Assembly (NCBI GenBank): GCA_965276635.1
Contig: CBDIBC010000005.1
Span: 558,001 to 622,000 of the forward strand
DNA from: CBDIBC01 sp965276635
Lineage (GTDB): Bacteria > Actinomycetota > Acidimicrobiia > Acidimicrobiales > Palsa-688
Direction of reading: 5' to 3'
Length of the DNA stretch: 64,000 nucleotides
The notes under the pieces are model-generated. The model made no database searches, was not told the origin of the DNA, and was given only the letters and a program-made list of their open reading frames with translations. Positions 52,045 through 60,989 of the stretch are shown here, piece after piece. The translations under genes and the position numbers were made by a program. How positions within the stretch are numbered: position 1 is the first letter of the stretch; the number at the start of each line of letters is the position of its first letter.

Positions 52045-52607
52045 CGGCACCGGTCCCCCCGGAGCGGACCGCCAACTTGCTCGGCGCTCTGAGCTTGGCC
52101 GTGTCCGACCGGATGACCGCGGTGGTGGCCGGGACAGCCGAGCACTCCGAGACGGCGGCGTCGGCCATGTCCGCGCTCGACCAGTTCCTCCGCGGCCCGT
52201 CAGTGGAGCACCTCTCGCAGGTGGTCGGGCTCAGCCAGTCCGGCGGGGTCCGCCTGGTCGACCGTCTCCAGCGCGACGGGCTCGTCGAGCGGCGCCCCGG
52301 CACTGACGGCCGGACGGCGGCCGTGTCGCTGACCGCGCCAGGGCGGCGGACGGCGCGGCGGCTGACCAACGCTCGCCTCGAACTGCTGCGTGACGTCGTG
52401 GCGGCGCTGACGCCCAGCGAGCAGGATGTGCTGGCCGGGCTGGCCGGACGGATGCTCGTCGGGCTCATGCGGGAACCGGGGGCGACCCGCTGGACGTGCC
52501 GCTTGTGCGATCTCGGGGCTTGCGGTCGACCGGAGGGGTACTGCCCCCTGGAGCGGGAGGCCCGAGCCCGCTATGGCGGATCACCCCGTCGCGCTGGGCC
52601 CTCCTGA
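52041..52607 (+). CDS. MarR-family regulator with C-terminal Cys cluster
   Basis: A TTG start overlaps the DUF3224 stop. The winged helix is VEHLSQVVGLSQSGGVRLVDRLQRDGLVERRPGTDGRTAAVSLTAPGRRTA. Near the end is WTCRLCDLGACGRPEGYCPLE with C153, C156, C161 and C168, a probable metal- or redox-sensing cluster. The last ~12 residues (GGSPRRAGPS) run into the HxlR remnant on the other strand, suggesting that the natural stop was lost in the deletion that joined the two. Confidence 0.88.
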   Translation: MTAPVPPERTANLLGALSLAVSDRMTAVVAGTAEHSETAASAMSALDQFLRGPSVEHLSQVVGLSQSGGVRLVDRLQRDGLVERRPGTDGRTAAVSLTAPGRRTARRLTNARLELLRDVVAALTPSEQDVLAGLAGRMLVGLMREPGATRWTCRLCDLGACGRPEGYCPLEREARARYGGSPRRAGPS

Positions 52608-52764
52608 GAGTCTCGACCAGCACCTGGCGCGAGATTCCGTCCAAAGTGCCGAGCAGATCCTGGAATCGCCGGCCACCCTTCACGAGTTCGTCGAGCACCG
52701 GGAGCGTCCATCGGCCGTCGATGAGGTGCACGAACCGCTCGCTTCGAACCCAGTCCTGAGTCAC
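52571..52764 (-). pseudogene. Truncated HxlR-family regulator
   Basis: From ATG 52764 the frame encodes FVHLIDGRWTLPVLDELVKGGRRFQDLLGTLDGISRQVLVETLRRAQRDGVIRH, the winged-helix core of an HxlR protein. It then turns into antisense of the MarR gene (GLGPPAPGGSTPP and on to 52465). Roughly the last 40-50 residues of the family are missing. The core lies within the C-terminal extension of the quinone oxidoreductase gene in a different frame. Confidence 0.7.
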
Positions 52765-53743
52765 CAGAAGGCCACTTTCGGGCGAGGAGGAGTGTCTTGC
52801 CGAGCGTGGTGCGGCCTTCGATGGCGGCGTGGGCGTCGGCGGCTCGCTCGAGGGGGAAGGTCTGGCCGATGGTCGGACGGATTTTTCCGCGTGCGGCGAG
52901 CGCTAGGACTTCCTCGATCAGCGTGAAGTTCTCGCCTGGGGCGCTGCCGATCTTGGTGAGGGGGACGATCGTGATGTGCCGGTCTTCGGCGAGTTGGTCG
53001 TCGATCTGGCCCCAGGTACCGCTCGCGGCGCCGTGCGGTAGGTAGCGACCGCCGGTTGTCAGGCAGTCGAAGAGGCGCTGGCTGGTGTCGCCGCCGACTC
53101 CGTCGAAGACAACGTGGGCGCCGGCCGCGGTAGCGGCGGCGAGTTCCTCCGGCCAGTCAGGGTCCCGGTAGTTGATGGCGACCTCCGCGCCGAGACTGCG
53201 AGCGTGGTCGAGCTTCGACCGGCTTCCAGCCAGGGCAATGACACGGGCCCCGACATCGGCTCCGATCTGTACCAGCAGGCCGCCCACCCCTCCTGCCGCT
53301 GCGGTCACGACCATCGTCGCACCGGGCTCGATCCCCCCGGCGCGAGCGAGGCCTAGCGCGGTGCGGCCGTCAGCGAGCAACGCCACGGCCGGCTGGAGGT
53401 CGAGCCCGGCCGGGAGGCGGTGGAGGTCGTTGGCGGCGGCGAGCGCTCGGCTCGCGTACCCGCCGCGGCCGCCGGTGGAGGTGATCACGGTGGCTCCGAG
53501 CCAATCGGGGTCGACCCCCTCGCCGAGGGTGGCGACGGTGCCCCCAACGCCGTTGCCGATCACGAGCGGGAAGGCGTCGGCGGGGCGGGGTGAGGTGCCG
53601 GCCCGCAGTTGGGTGTCGATGAAGGTGATGGCTGCCACCTCGACGGTGACGGCTACTTCGGCCGGACCGGGCTGGGGGTCGGGAAGGTCGATCGCCTGGA
53701 GCACCTCGGGCGGCCCGGGATGATTGACGATCACGGCGCGCAT
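52571..53743 (-). CDS. Zinc-independent quinone oxidoreductase (MDR family) with aberrant C-terminal tail
   Basis: The ATG at 53743 gives MRAVIVNHPGPPEVLQAIDLPDPQPGPAEVAV. TMVVTAAAGGVGGLLVQIGADVGARVIALAGSRSKLDHARSLGAEVAINY is the NADPH-binding Rossmann unit. The natural end should be near GRTTLGKTLLLAR, but the frame continues for about 67 Arg/Gly/Pro-rich residues through the HxlR remnant. The stop has therefore been lost or deleted. The catalytic domain is complete. Its start overlaps the upstream MFS gene by 13 bases. Confidence 0.88.
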   Translation of the reverse strand: MRAVIVNHPGPPEVLQAIDLPDPQPGPAEVAVTVEVAAITFIDTQLRAGTSPRPADAFPLVIGNGVGGTVATLGEGVDPDWLGATVITSTGGRGGYASRALAAANDLHRLPAGLDLQPAVALLADGRTALGLARAGGIEPGATMVVTAAAGGVGGLLVQIGADVGARVIALAGSRSKLDHARSLGAEVAINYRDPDWPEELAAATAAGAHVVFDGVGGDTSQRLFDCLTTGGRYLPHGAASGTWGQIDDQLAEDRHITIVPLTKIGSAPGENFTLIEEVLALAARGKIRPTIGQTFPLERAADAHAAIEGRTTLGKTLLLARKWPSGDSGLGSKRAVRAPHRRPMDAPGARRTREGWPAIPGSARHFGRNLAPGAGRDSQEGPARRGDPP

Positions 53744-55200
53744 GTGGGACTCCTTGTTGTCGTGCGGTTGGCGGACGCTTGGTTGCCGTCCGGGTCGCCA
53801 CGGTGAGGTAGTGCCAGGGTCGGGATGAGTCCGATCGCCGAGAAGGCCATCGTCCACCAGAACGCGTGCTCGAACGCGACGGCGAGCCGGGCAGGGGAGC
53901 CGCCGGCCGAGTGGTGTCCGCTCACCCCTTGGCCGAGGACCGCAGCGACGACAGCCGTGCCGAAGGAGGCCCCGATTCGTTGGGTGACGTTCAGCAGGCT
54001 GGTCGCACGTGGGATGGCGCTGCGCTCAAGCCCTATGTAGCTGGCGGCGGAGACGGCGACCCCGGCAGCACCGAGACCAACGCCCCGGACCACCAGCGCG
54101 ATCGACAGGGCTGCCACGCTGGTGTTAGTGCCGGCGCGGGTGAACACGAGCGTGCCGACGATAGACAGGACCGTGCCGGCGATCGCGACTCGACGGGGAC
54201 CGACCCGGTCGGTCCAGCGACCAGCCAGCCACAGGGCGCCCATGGTGCCCAGACCTTGCGGCGCGAGGAGCCAACCCACCTCGGAGACCGAGTTTCCCTG
54301 CACCTGCTGGTAGTACAGCGGCAGCAGCAGCAACGGCCCATACAACGAGCTGCCGAACAGGAACATCAACGCAGCAGGCGCTGCGAACGAGCGCGACCCC
54401 AACAGGCGCACGTCGATGAGCGCATCGCCGCCGGCGCAGCGGGCGTGGACTGCGAAAACGGTGAGCGACACGATGCCAAGGGCCAGGCAGACCAGCACGG
54501 CCGGATCTGTGAGGCCCGCATGGGTGCCCGCCTCCGAGAGTCCGACGAGCACCGCCACCAATCCTGTCGTGGCCAAGGCCAGCCCGCTGCGATCGAGGCG
54601 GCTACGGACGTGCCCGCCACCGGAGGGGAGATACCGCTCGGCCAGCACGAGAGCGACGGCGCAGACCGGGATGTTCACCAGGAAGATCCAACGCCAACCG
54701 AACGCTGCGAGGATCATGCCCCCAAGAACAGGTCCGGCGATCGGCGCGAGCTGGCCGGGAATGCCGACCAGGCCCATCACGCGACCGAACCGGCGGGGTC
54801 CGGCTTCTTGGGCCAGGATCGCCTGGACGAGGGGAAGCACCAACCCTCCGCCGAGACCTTGCACGACCCGGAACAAGATCAGGCTCTCGATCGACCAGGC
54901 CGTCGCACACAGCGCCGATCCGCCTACAAACATGCTCAGCGCCCCGAGCAAGACCCGTTTGGTCCCGAAACGGTCGACCAACCACCCCATCGTCGGGATC
55001 GCCGCCGCCATCGCCATCAGGTAGCCGGTACTCACCCACTGCACCGACGACACCGACGCGTCGAGCTCACGGCCGAAGTCCCCCAAGGCGACACTGACGA
55101 TCGTGGTATCGAGCAGGGCCGCCATCGCCCCTACAAGCAACACCCCCCCAAGCCGGACCAGATCGGCATCAACAGGCTCGGCTGGTGCCCCCCCGACCAC
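53731..55200 (-). CDS. MFS transporter, DHA2 type
   Basis: The 489-residue membrane protein has LLDTTIVSVALGDFGRELDASVSSVQWVSTGYLMAMAAAIPTMGWLVDRFGTKRVLLGALSMF (TM1-TM3 with motifs D1 and A) and GQLAPIAGPVLGGMILAAFGWRWIFLVNIP (motif C region). About 14 helices are visible. The GTG at 55200 lies only 5 bases from the palindrome at 55206-55215 and has no ribosome-binding site, so the mRNA may be leaderless. The MarR gene is divergent and probably represses both genes. Confidence 0.9.
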   Translation of the reverse strand: MVGGAPAEPVDADLVRLGGVLLVGAMAALLDTTIVSVALGDFGRELDASVSSVQWVSTGYLMAMAAAIPTMGWLVDRFGTKRVLLGALSMFVGGSALCATAWSIESLILFRVVQGLGGGLVLPLVQAILAQEAGPRRFGRVMGLVGIPGQLAPIAGPVLGGMILAAFGWRWIFLVNIPVCAVALVLAERYLPSGGGHVRSRLDRSGLALATTGLVAVLVGLSEAGTHAGLTDPAVLVCLALGIVSLTVFAVHARCAGGDALIDVRLLGSRSFAAPAALMFLFGSSLYGPLLLLPLYYQQVQGNSVSEVGWLLAPQGLGTMGALWLAGRWTDRVGPRRVAIAGTVLSIVGTLVFTRAGTNTSVAALSIALVVRGVGLGAAGVAVSAASYIGLERSAIPRATSLLNVTQRIGASFGTAVVAAVLGQGVSGHHSAGGSPARLAVAFEHAFWWTMAFSAIGLIPTLALPHRGDPDGNQASANRTTTRSPTCAP

Positions 55201-55204
55201 TTCG

Positions 55205-55247
55205 TTGGCATGCCACCATCTATACCATGATCATGCTGGCATGCCAA
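55205..55247. promoter_or_regulatory. Paired TGGCATGCCA operators between MFS and MarR genes
   Basis: The perfect 10-bp palindrome TGGCATGCCA occurs twice, at 55206-55215 and 55237-55246, 31 bases apart centre to centre (three helical turns). TTGG/CCAA extensions are present on one side of each. Both lie in the 72-base divergent gap. This fits two MarR dimers on the same DNA face. Confidence 0.82.
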
Positions 55248-55272
55248 CTATCTGGCTGCTAGGTTCGATTCT

Positions 55273-55854
55273 ATGGCGCAGCCGAGACACGACGACCCCG
55301 CAAACGGAACCGCCGCCCGTCAACCAAGACATCCGGGCACGACAATCGACGGAGCACCGGTCGGTTCCCTGCTGCTACAGGTCCTGCGAGCGCACGCCAA
55401 CCTCGGCACCAAGATCCTGAGCCGAGTCGGGATCACACCACCCCACGAGATCGTCCTGCTGTACCTCGACGAGCACGGCCCGCTGCCGCAGACCGCCCTC
55501 GTGCACTACATGGGCCGCGATCGCTCCACGGTCACCAACACCCTCCAAGCAATGGAGAGAGCCAGCCTCGTGGCACGCAGGCCGTCAACCGACGACAAGC
55601 GAGCAATGATCGTCGCGCTCACCGCCAAAGGAAGGCGGGCCGCCCCAGCCGCCCGGGAGGCCTGGCAGCAGCTAGAGGAAATCACCGTCGGAGCCCTAAG
55701 CGAGCCTCAGCGCACCACGCTGGCCGCAGCGCTCACGACCATACGCGACCAGCTCAACCAGGCCACCGACGGCCCACAGAACGACACACAAGGCCCATCG
55801 CAAATACAACCTCGACTCCCCTTTCGATCTCAGCAACGTCGCCAACACTCGTGA
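55273..55854 (+). CDS. MarR-family regulator
   Basis: The 193-residue protein has a core winged helix: ITPPHEIVLLYLDEHGPLPQTALVHYMGRDRSTVTNTLQAMERASLVARRPSTDDKRAMIVALTAKGRRAAPAAREAW. Poorly conserved, Gln/Pro-rich N- and C-terminal tails flank it. Divergent from the MFS/quinone-oxidoreductase operon, it is the likely ligand of the paired palindromes upstream. The inducer is unknown. Confidence 0.9.
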   Translation: MAQPRHDDPANGTAARQPRHPGTTIDGAPVGSLLLQVLRAHANLGTKILSRVGITPPHEIVLLYLDEHGPLPQTALVHYMGRDRSTVTNTLQAMERASLVARRPSTDDKRAMIVALTAKGRRAAPAAREAWQQLEEITVGALSEPQRTTLAAALTTIRDQLNQATDGPQNDTQGPSQIQPRLPFRSQQRRQHS

Positions 55855-56065
55855 CGAACCACGTCGTTCACACCGTCGTTCCTGCCGAGATGGCCTTCGT
55901 AGCCTGCGTACCATCGGGCTCCTAAAGCACCCGGCATACGGTCTCATCCTCGATCTCCGATTCCAAGCGATAGCGATCAAATATACGGAGCCATACCTAG
56001 CCGTCCACTGGAGCGCAAAAGGAGGAACCAGTCGCTGCAGGACAATCCCTGCGCCCTGAGGAACA

Positions 56066-56671
56066 ATGCCACTCTCACAACAAACAACCAAGCGGGACGC
56101 TACAAATGAAGCGCCACTACGCGTAGCAGTCATCGTCGGCAGCACGCGACAAGGGCGCTTCGGAGATACCCCTGGACAGTGGTCCGCTGAACGCGTTCGA
56201 GGTCACGCCGAAATGGAACTCGACCTGATCGATCTCGTCGAGCTTGACCTTCCTGCTCAACTGCCGGGCGAACACGGCCCGGACGTGCGCAGGTACATTG
56301 AGCGTATTGACAGAGCCGACGCTTACATCGTCGTGACCCCCGAGTACAACCACGGATACCCCGCGTCACTAAAGCAGGCAATTGATGTGCCGCGTGGCGA
56401 GTGGAAAGCAAAACCGCTCGGTCTCGTCTCCTACGGCGGCGTGGGGGGCGGACTGCGGGCCGTCGAGCAGCTACGCCAGGTCTTCGCTGAGCTCCATGTC
56501 GTAACAGTGCGCAACACAGTCAGCTTCCATCAGTTTTGGGAGCTGTTCGACGCAGGACAACTCCGCGATCCACGCGGTCCCGATCTGGCAGCGAGCGTCA
56601 TGCTCGATGAGCTGGCCTGGTGGGCCAAGGTGCTCCGCGCAGCCCGACTCGCCAGCCCGCCACCATTCTGA
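56066..56671 (+). CDS. NADPH-dependent FMN reductase
   Basis: The 201-residue flavodoxin-like protein has LRVAVIVGSTRQGRFGDTPGQW as the FMN phosphate loop and DAYIVVTPEYNHGYPASLKQAIDVPRGEWKAKPLGLVSYGGVGGGLRAVEQLRQVFAEL as the family core. It reduces FMN, quinones or azo compounds using NAD(P)H. The first 18 residues are variable. It is the last ordinary chromosomal gene before the mobile segment. Confidence 0.92.
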   Translation: MPLSQQTTKRDATNEAPLRVAVIVGSTRQGRFGDTPGQWSAERVRGHAEMELDLIDLVELDLPAQLPGEHGPDVRRYIERIDRADAYIVVTPEYNHGYPASLKQAIDVPRGEWKAKPLGLVSYGGVGGGLRAVEQLRQVFAELHVVTVRNTVSFHQFWELFDAGQLRDPRGPDLAASVMLDELAWWAKVLRAARLASPPPF

Positions 56672-57768
56672 ACGGTACTCGCTTACTGCACAGTCGTTCT
56701 GGGTCGACAAAACAAGCTCTTGTGACGTTTCCGCGGGTGGGTTCGGACCGGCTCCGATTCGGGACACGCCCAAGACAGAGGCGGGATGTAGGCTAGCCGC
56801 AGGGCAGCCGACCAGGACATAATGATGGCTGGCGAGAAGGTTGACCACGGGTCCTCAAGAGGTCGGCCGGCCACACGTGTCCGCCCTGCGTCCGGCGCCC
56901 CGTGACCACCCCTCTGTCCGCGGCGGTCCAGGAGAGGAAAGAACCCAACCACCAAGCGCCCCACCTGCTGGGCTGGTCAGGGCACCCACGGAACAGCAGA
57001 AGACCCAAAGACATTGGGCTGACGTCAAAAGGGGCCTGACTGTTGAGCGACATGTTGGTTGGACGCGGGGCCTGTTTGGCGACAGTGAGGATCAGGATGT
57101 CGGTGAGCCTCCCCCGGTTTCCCGGACGGTGTCGTTTCGGTGGCGACAGCGTGAGAATGTCCGGAACGCGTAGGACCTCTCGCTAATGGGGTGTGCCTGG
57201 GGGTCTGCGAGCGGTCCGGCGCTCGAAGCTCCAGGGCGACGACCCCGGATCGGCTCTTCCCTCCGCCGGCTGTGGGAGGTCGCGGCGGGATCGATGCAGT
57301 CTCGACGCGACGGTCGGCTGGCATGACATCGACGCGATCTGCGAGGAGGGCTGCCGCAGCGTGGCTCGGCGCAAGACTGGTCGCTCACGTCGACGCCGGC
57401 GGCCGATCCCCGCCCCGTGAGACCAACGAGTTCCGGCCAGCACCGACATCAACCCCAACGCGCGGCACGGCGAGCATGGCAAAGTTGCGGAGATCCGCCG
57501 GACCGACGAGATCGTTGAGTAGGGCAACTGCACAGGGCATTCCCAGTGCAGCCCCACGCAGGGCCGTCACGCCTCGAACCTCGATCGCGAAACCCCAGCG
57601 TACGGGCCGCATGCGCCGCGCCCGCCTGCATGGTGCTGCATAGGGCAACCCTGAGTAGGTCCGGAGAAAAAGCCCCGAGAAACCCCGATCTCCGAGCGCG
57701 CCCCGACCGCGAAACCGCTGGTCCGGCGCCTGTGCCCTATGCACGAGATGCGCCGACCAGCGATTCAA
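56672..57768. other. Long non-coding stretch at the edge of the mobile segment
   Basis: Almost 1.1 kb holds no gene I can support. The open frames are Arg/Pro-rich shadows. GGCGACAG at 57079-57086 and again at 57142-57149, each followed by a GAG..ATGTC-like string, may be subterminal repeats of an eroded insertion sequence. The closing part leads into the tRNA remnant. Confidence 0.4.
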
Positions 57769-57813
57769 TGGTGGCGGGGGTTGGATTTGAACCAACGACC
57801 TTCGGGTTATGAG
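57769..57813 (-). tRNA. tRNA-Met (CAU, initiator-type) 3' half, truncated: att-site remnant
   Basis: Read on the minus strand, 45 bases match a tRNA from the anticodon loop (CTCATAACCCG) through the T-arm (GGTTCAAATCC) and acceptor to CCA. The 5' half (D-arm and first acceptor strand) is absent and the sequence diverges at 57814. The three C's after the anticodon loop fit the initiator tRNA's GGG:CCC stem. A non-functional 3' half is the usual product of integration of a genetic element at a tRNA gene. The frame encoding GVGFEPTTFGL over it is a well-known tRNA artefact, not a protein. Confidence 0.8.
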
Positions 57814-57955
57814 AACGCCGGTTCGATCCGAGTCCGTGCCGTCGAGTCTCATTACTGCTGGTCAGGGCGCCCCTGTCTTCGGCTCATCCGGGTTCAGCGT
57901 GACATGTTCGGGGGGTGCGTTTGACACAGGTTTGACGCAACCCGACCGCCTGCTG

Positions 57956-58366
57956 CTACAGCGGGCCGCCGAGCGGTGACGAGCGGACCGCAGCAAGGAC
58001 GCGCTCGGCGGCCTCTACCGCACGGCGAGTCTCGTCCCCACTGATAGCCTCGTGGTCGGAGGGATAGCGCCCGTCGATCGTCCAAGGGTTGAGGAGGTTG
58101 AGATCCGCTGCGGCGAACGTCCGGCTGTCGCCGGCCGGAAGCTCCCGGACGATCTGGACGAGGTTGTGGATCCTCCGGACCGGGACCGCACGTCGGATCT
58201 GTAGCGACTTGATCGCCTTCTCGGCCGCCAAATGGGAGTGGAAGCACGCAACTCTTCCAGGCAGGTCTGGCTCGGATGCGATTCGAGTAGCGACAGCGAG
58301 TTCCTCCTCCGCGTCCTGCATCCAGCGCTCGGCTTCCGCCAGATCCTCAGGCGACGGATCGCTCAT
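57956..58366 (-). CDS. HEPN-domain protein (MNT partner)
   Basis: The 136-residue helical protein has DLAEAERWMQDAEEELAVATRIASEPDLPGRVACFHSHLAAEKAIKSLQIRRAVPVRRIHNLVQIVREL. The 'AAEKAIKSL' helix and the Arg...His motif (RRIHNL) are HEPN features of ribonuclease-type toxins. ATG 58366 has GAGGGGG nine bases upstream, and an ATG 6 bases earlier is possible. It overlaps the MNT gene by 20 bases, typical of HEPN/MNT modules. Confidence 0.85.
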   Translation of the reverse strand: MSDPSPEDLAEAERWMQDAEEELAVATRIASEPDLPGRVACFHSHLAAEKAIKSLQIRRAVPVRRIHNLVQIVRELPAGDSRTFAAADLNLLNPWTIDGRYPSDHEAISGDETRRAVEAAERVLAAVRSSPLGGPL

Positions 58367-58739
58367 ATACAACGACCCCCTCCCGAGAAGGCCAGTAGGC
58401 GATCGTGCCGTTCACGTCCTTCTTCGCGTCGAATTCGGCGACGTCCATGACGAAAATGTCGAAGGGTACCGGTGCGGTGATCGCCGCCATCAGCTTCGCC
58501 TGCATCTCCCGGCGGTGCGCCCGGTCCAGGTAGTCGAAGACCACTATGAGATCCAGGTCGCTGTCAGCGGTGTCGTCGCCGCGAGCTACCGATCCGAACA
58601 GGATCACTCGTTGGGGGTTGAAGCCATCAACGATCTCCTCGACGATGCTGGGCACGCAGTCCCGAAGCGACAAGCGAGGATGGCTGGCCACGTGAGGCGC
58701 CGCACCGCTCTTGATCCGCTCGGGATTGCTCGGCGGCAT
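58347..58739 (-). CDS. MNT-family minimal nucleotidyltransferase (antitoxin)
   Basis: The 130-residue protein has VILFGSVARGDDTADSDLDLIVVFDYLDRAHRREMQAKLM, the GSxxRG...SDxDL nucleotidyltransferase motif with both metal-binding Asp residues, then FDIFVMDVAEFDAKKDV. In characterised modules the MNT protein adenylylates the HEPN toxin to neutralise it. The HEPN gene follows with overlap. Its ATG comes directly after the stop of the 92-codon gene upstream, so the three are one transcript. Confidence 0.88.
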   Translation of the reverse strand: MPPSNPERIKSGAAPHVASHPRLSLRDCVPSIVEEIVDGFNPQRVILFGSVARGDDTADSDLDLIVVFDYLDRAHRREMQAKLMAAITAPVPFDIFVMDVAEFDAKKDVNGTIAYWPSREGVVVYERSVA

Positions 58740-59018
58740 CTACGAGCCCTCCTCGGCCACACCGTCGTCAGGTCGCGAGAAGAACGAGTATCCCCATCGG
58801 CCCAGGACGTAGTTTTCGCGTCCGACAGCGTCGAGGACCTTGGAGCCGTTTGCGGTCAGCGCGAAGGATTCGGTGCGAGTCTCCTTGGAGCCTACGGGCT
58901 TCTGGTACACCACGGTCGCAGGAGCGGGGCAGGTGCACAGGTCGCGGCGCAGCAGGTGGACGGGCGACCAGACGAACGCTGCACGGTTACGGATGACCTC
59001 GCTGTTGTCGGCTGCCAT
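58740..59018 (-). CDS. 92-residue protein upstream of the MNT/HEPN pair, possibly a restriction-methylase remnant
   Basis: ATG 59018 opens AADNSEVIRNRAAFVWSPVHLLRRDL, which recalls the N-terminus of type I restriction HsdM subunits (AAFVWSVADLLRGD). The remainder (VVYQKPVGSKETRTESFALTANGSKVLDAVGRENYVLGRWGYSFFSRPDDG) does not fit HsdM and no family comes to mind. Its stop codon is immediately followed by the MNT ATG. It may be a fusion debris ORF that now serves as the operon leader, or a real third component. Confidence 0.45.
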   Translation of the reverse strand: MAADNSEVIRNRAAFVWSPVHLLRRDLCTCPAPATVVYQKPVGSKETRTESFALTANGSKVLDAVGRENYVLGRWGYSFFSRPDDGVAEEGS

Positions 59019-59447
59019 GTGCTTCCAGTCCCTAGTAAGAGCCCCACCATGGTGACACCCGGCGAGAGTCGATGAGTGACAGTCGACCAGTAGGCCACGG
59101 GTGCCAACCTTCCAAGCGAGCGGGGTGCTGAATCTGCCTCAACCTCCGCACGATGTCGGGGATCTGGACGGGCAGGGCGACGTCGGGCGCAGAGCCAGGT
59201 TTGACACGGCCCTCGCCAACGGGAAAGCCCTGGCCGCGCAACTCGCTGACCAGGGACTTCGTAGTGGCGGGGGTTCACGACCATCAGGCGACTTCAGGCC
59301 TCAGACCCGACGAACCCGCTGGTCACAGCGCTGCCCCTATGCAACCGCCTGGGCGGCTGCCCCACTCAATATTGTCTATCCGCGTGCTCGGTCCCGAGAA
59401 ATTCAAGGGCGGGGGCGCATCTTCGGATTATGGGTCCGAGGCACGAG
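59019..59447. other. Non-coding stretch left of the IS21-family element
   Basis: About 430 bases hold only low-quality frames. It should include the promoter of the three-gene MNT/HEPN operon. The last 5 bases (ACGAG) are the left target duplication of the IS21-family element. Confidence 0.4.
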
Positions 59448-60989
59448 TGTCGCCCGCCAGCAGCATGGGACCCACCTTGAGGTGAGTTCCGCCAGAGGGA
59501 TGGGACCACCGCTCCGCCAGTGATGGGACCACCCCGGAGCATCCAACCAGCGGGGGTGCCGTTGCCGGTGGACTCGCCACCTTCGGCCGGTCAGCGGCTG
59601 TCAGGAAGGTGGCCGATGTTCCGGGAGGTTCGTGTGTACGAGATCCGAGGAGTGCTCCGGTTGTGGGTTCGCGGTGAGGGCCTGCGGGCGATCGAGCGGC
59701 TGGTGGGGTTGGACCGCAAGTCCGTCCGCCGCTACGTGGCCGGCGCGGTCGAGGCGGGACTGGTTCGCGACGGCGGCGAGGGCCAGCTGAGCGACGAGCT
59801 TTTGGCGTCGGTGTGCGAGAAGGTCCGTCCGCACCGTCCCGCCGGGCGTGGGGCGGCTTGGGAGCTGCTGGCGGCCAATCACGAGCTGTTGCGGGGCTGG
59901 TTGGTCGATGACGGCCTGACCGCGGTCAAGGCCGGGGAGCTGCTGGCACGGCGGGGGACGGTGGTGCCCGACCGCACCCTGCACCGCTACGCCCTCGAGA
60001 TGATCGGGGTGGGGCGCTCCGCCCGGGGGGCCACGGTGCGCGTGGCCGACGGTGATCCCGGCGTCGAGGTGCAGGTCGACTTCGGCAAGATGGGCCTGAT
60101 CGACGATCCCGACTCCGGCCGGCGCCGGGTCCTCCAGGCGTTGATCTTCACTGCGGTGTTCTCCCGGCACACCTTCGTGTGGTTGAGCTTCACCCAGACC
60201 ACCGAGGCGGTGATCGCAGGGTGGGAGGCGGCGTGGGCGTTCTATGGCGGGGTGTTCGCCGTGCTCGTTCCCGACAACATGTCGTCGGTGATCGACAAGG
60301 CCAGCCCGACCGAGCCGCGCTTCAACCAGGCCTTTGTCGAGTACGCCCAGGCTCGAGGGTTTCTGATCGACCCGGCCCGGGTGCGGACCCCGACCGACAA
60401 GCCCCGGGTGGAACGCCAAGTTCCCTTTGTCCGCAACAGTTTCTTCGCCGGTGAGACCTTCGTCGATCTCGCCGACGCGCAGCGCCGGGCCGAGGGGTGG
60501 TGTCGGGTCCGGGCCGGGATGCGGACGCATGGCACCACCCAGCTACGTCCCGCAGAACACTTTGCGGTCGAGGAGGCGCCCCGTCTGCTCCCCGCCCCGG
60601 CGTCGCCCTACGACGTGCCGGTCTGTGCGACGGCCAAGGTGCATCGCGACCACCGCATCGAGGTGGCCAAGGCGATCTACTCGATCCCCGGGAACCTGAT
60701 CGGGGCCCGCGTCGAGGTGCGCGCGGTCCGGGTCAGCTACCGGGGGGCGGAGGTCCATCCCCGCCAAGCTCCCCGAGTTCGGGTCACCGACCCCGGCTAC
60801 CTGCCGGCCGAGAGGACCGCCTGTCTATGCGGGATCTGGACCATCTCCGCCGCCTGGCCGCCGGGCACGGCCCGGCCATCGGGCCTACGCCACGGCCGTG
60901 TTGGACCACCCGCTGCCGTGGACCAAGATGTGAACCTCCCCCCTTGACCGGACACCCCGGGACCAGCGTGGCTGGGAGAGGATGGGGTC

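Noticed and set aside
57546..57852. Protein-coding frames across 57546-57852, one containing GVGFEPTTFGL
   Set aside because: The peptide is a known artefact of translating the complement of a tRNA T-arm and anticodon region. The DNA is a tRNA remnant.
59520..59615. A start for istA at 59520
   Set aside because: It lies inside the IS21 terminal repeat region. ATG 59616 has a ribosome-binding site and gives the usual IstA N-terminus.
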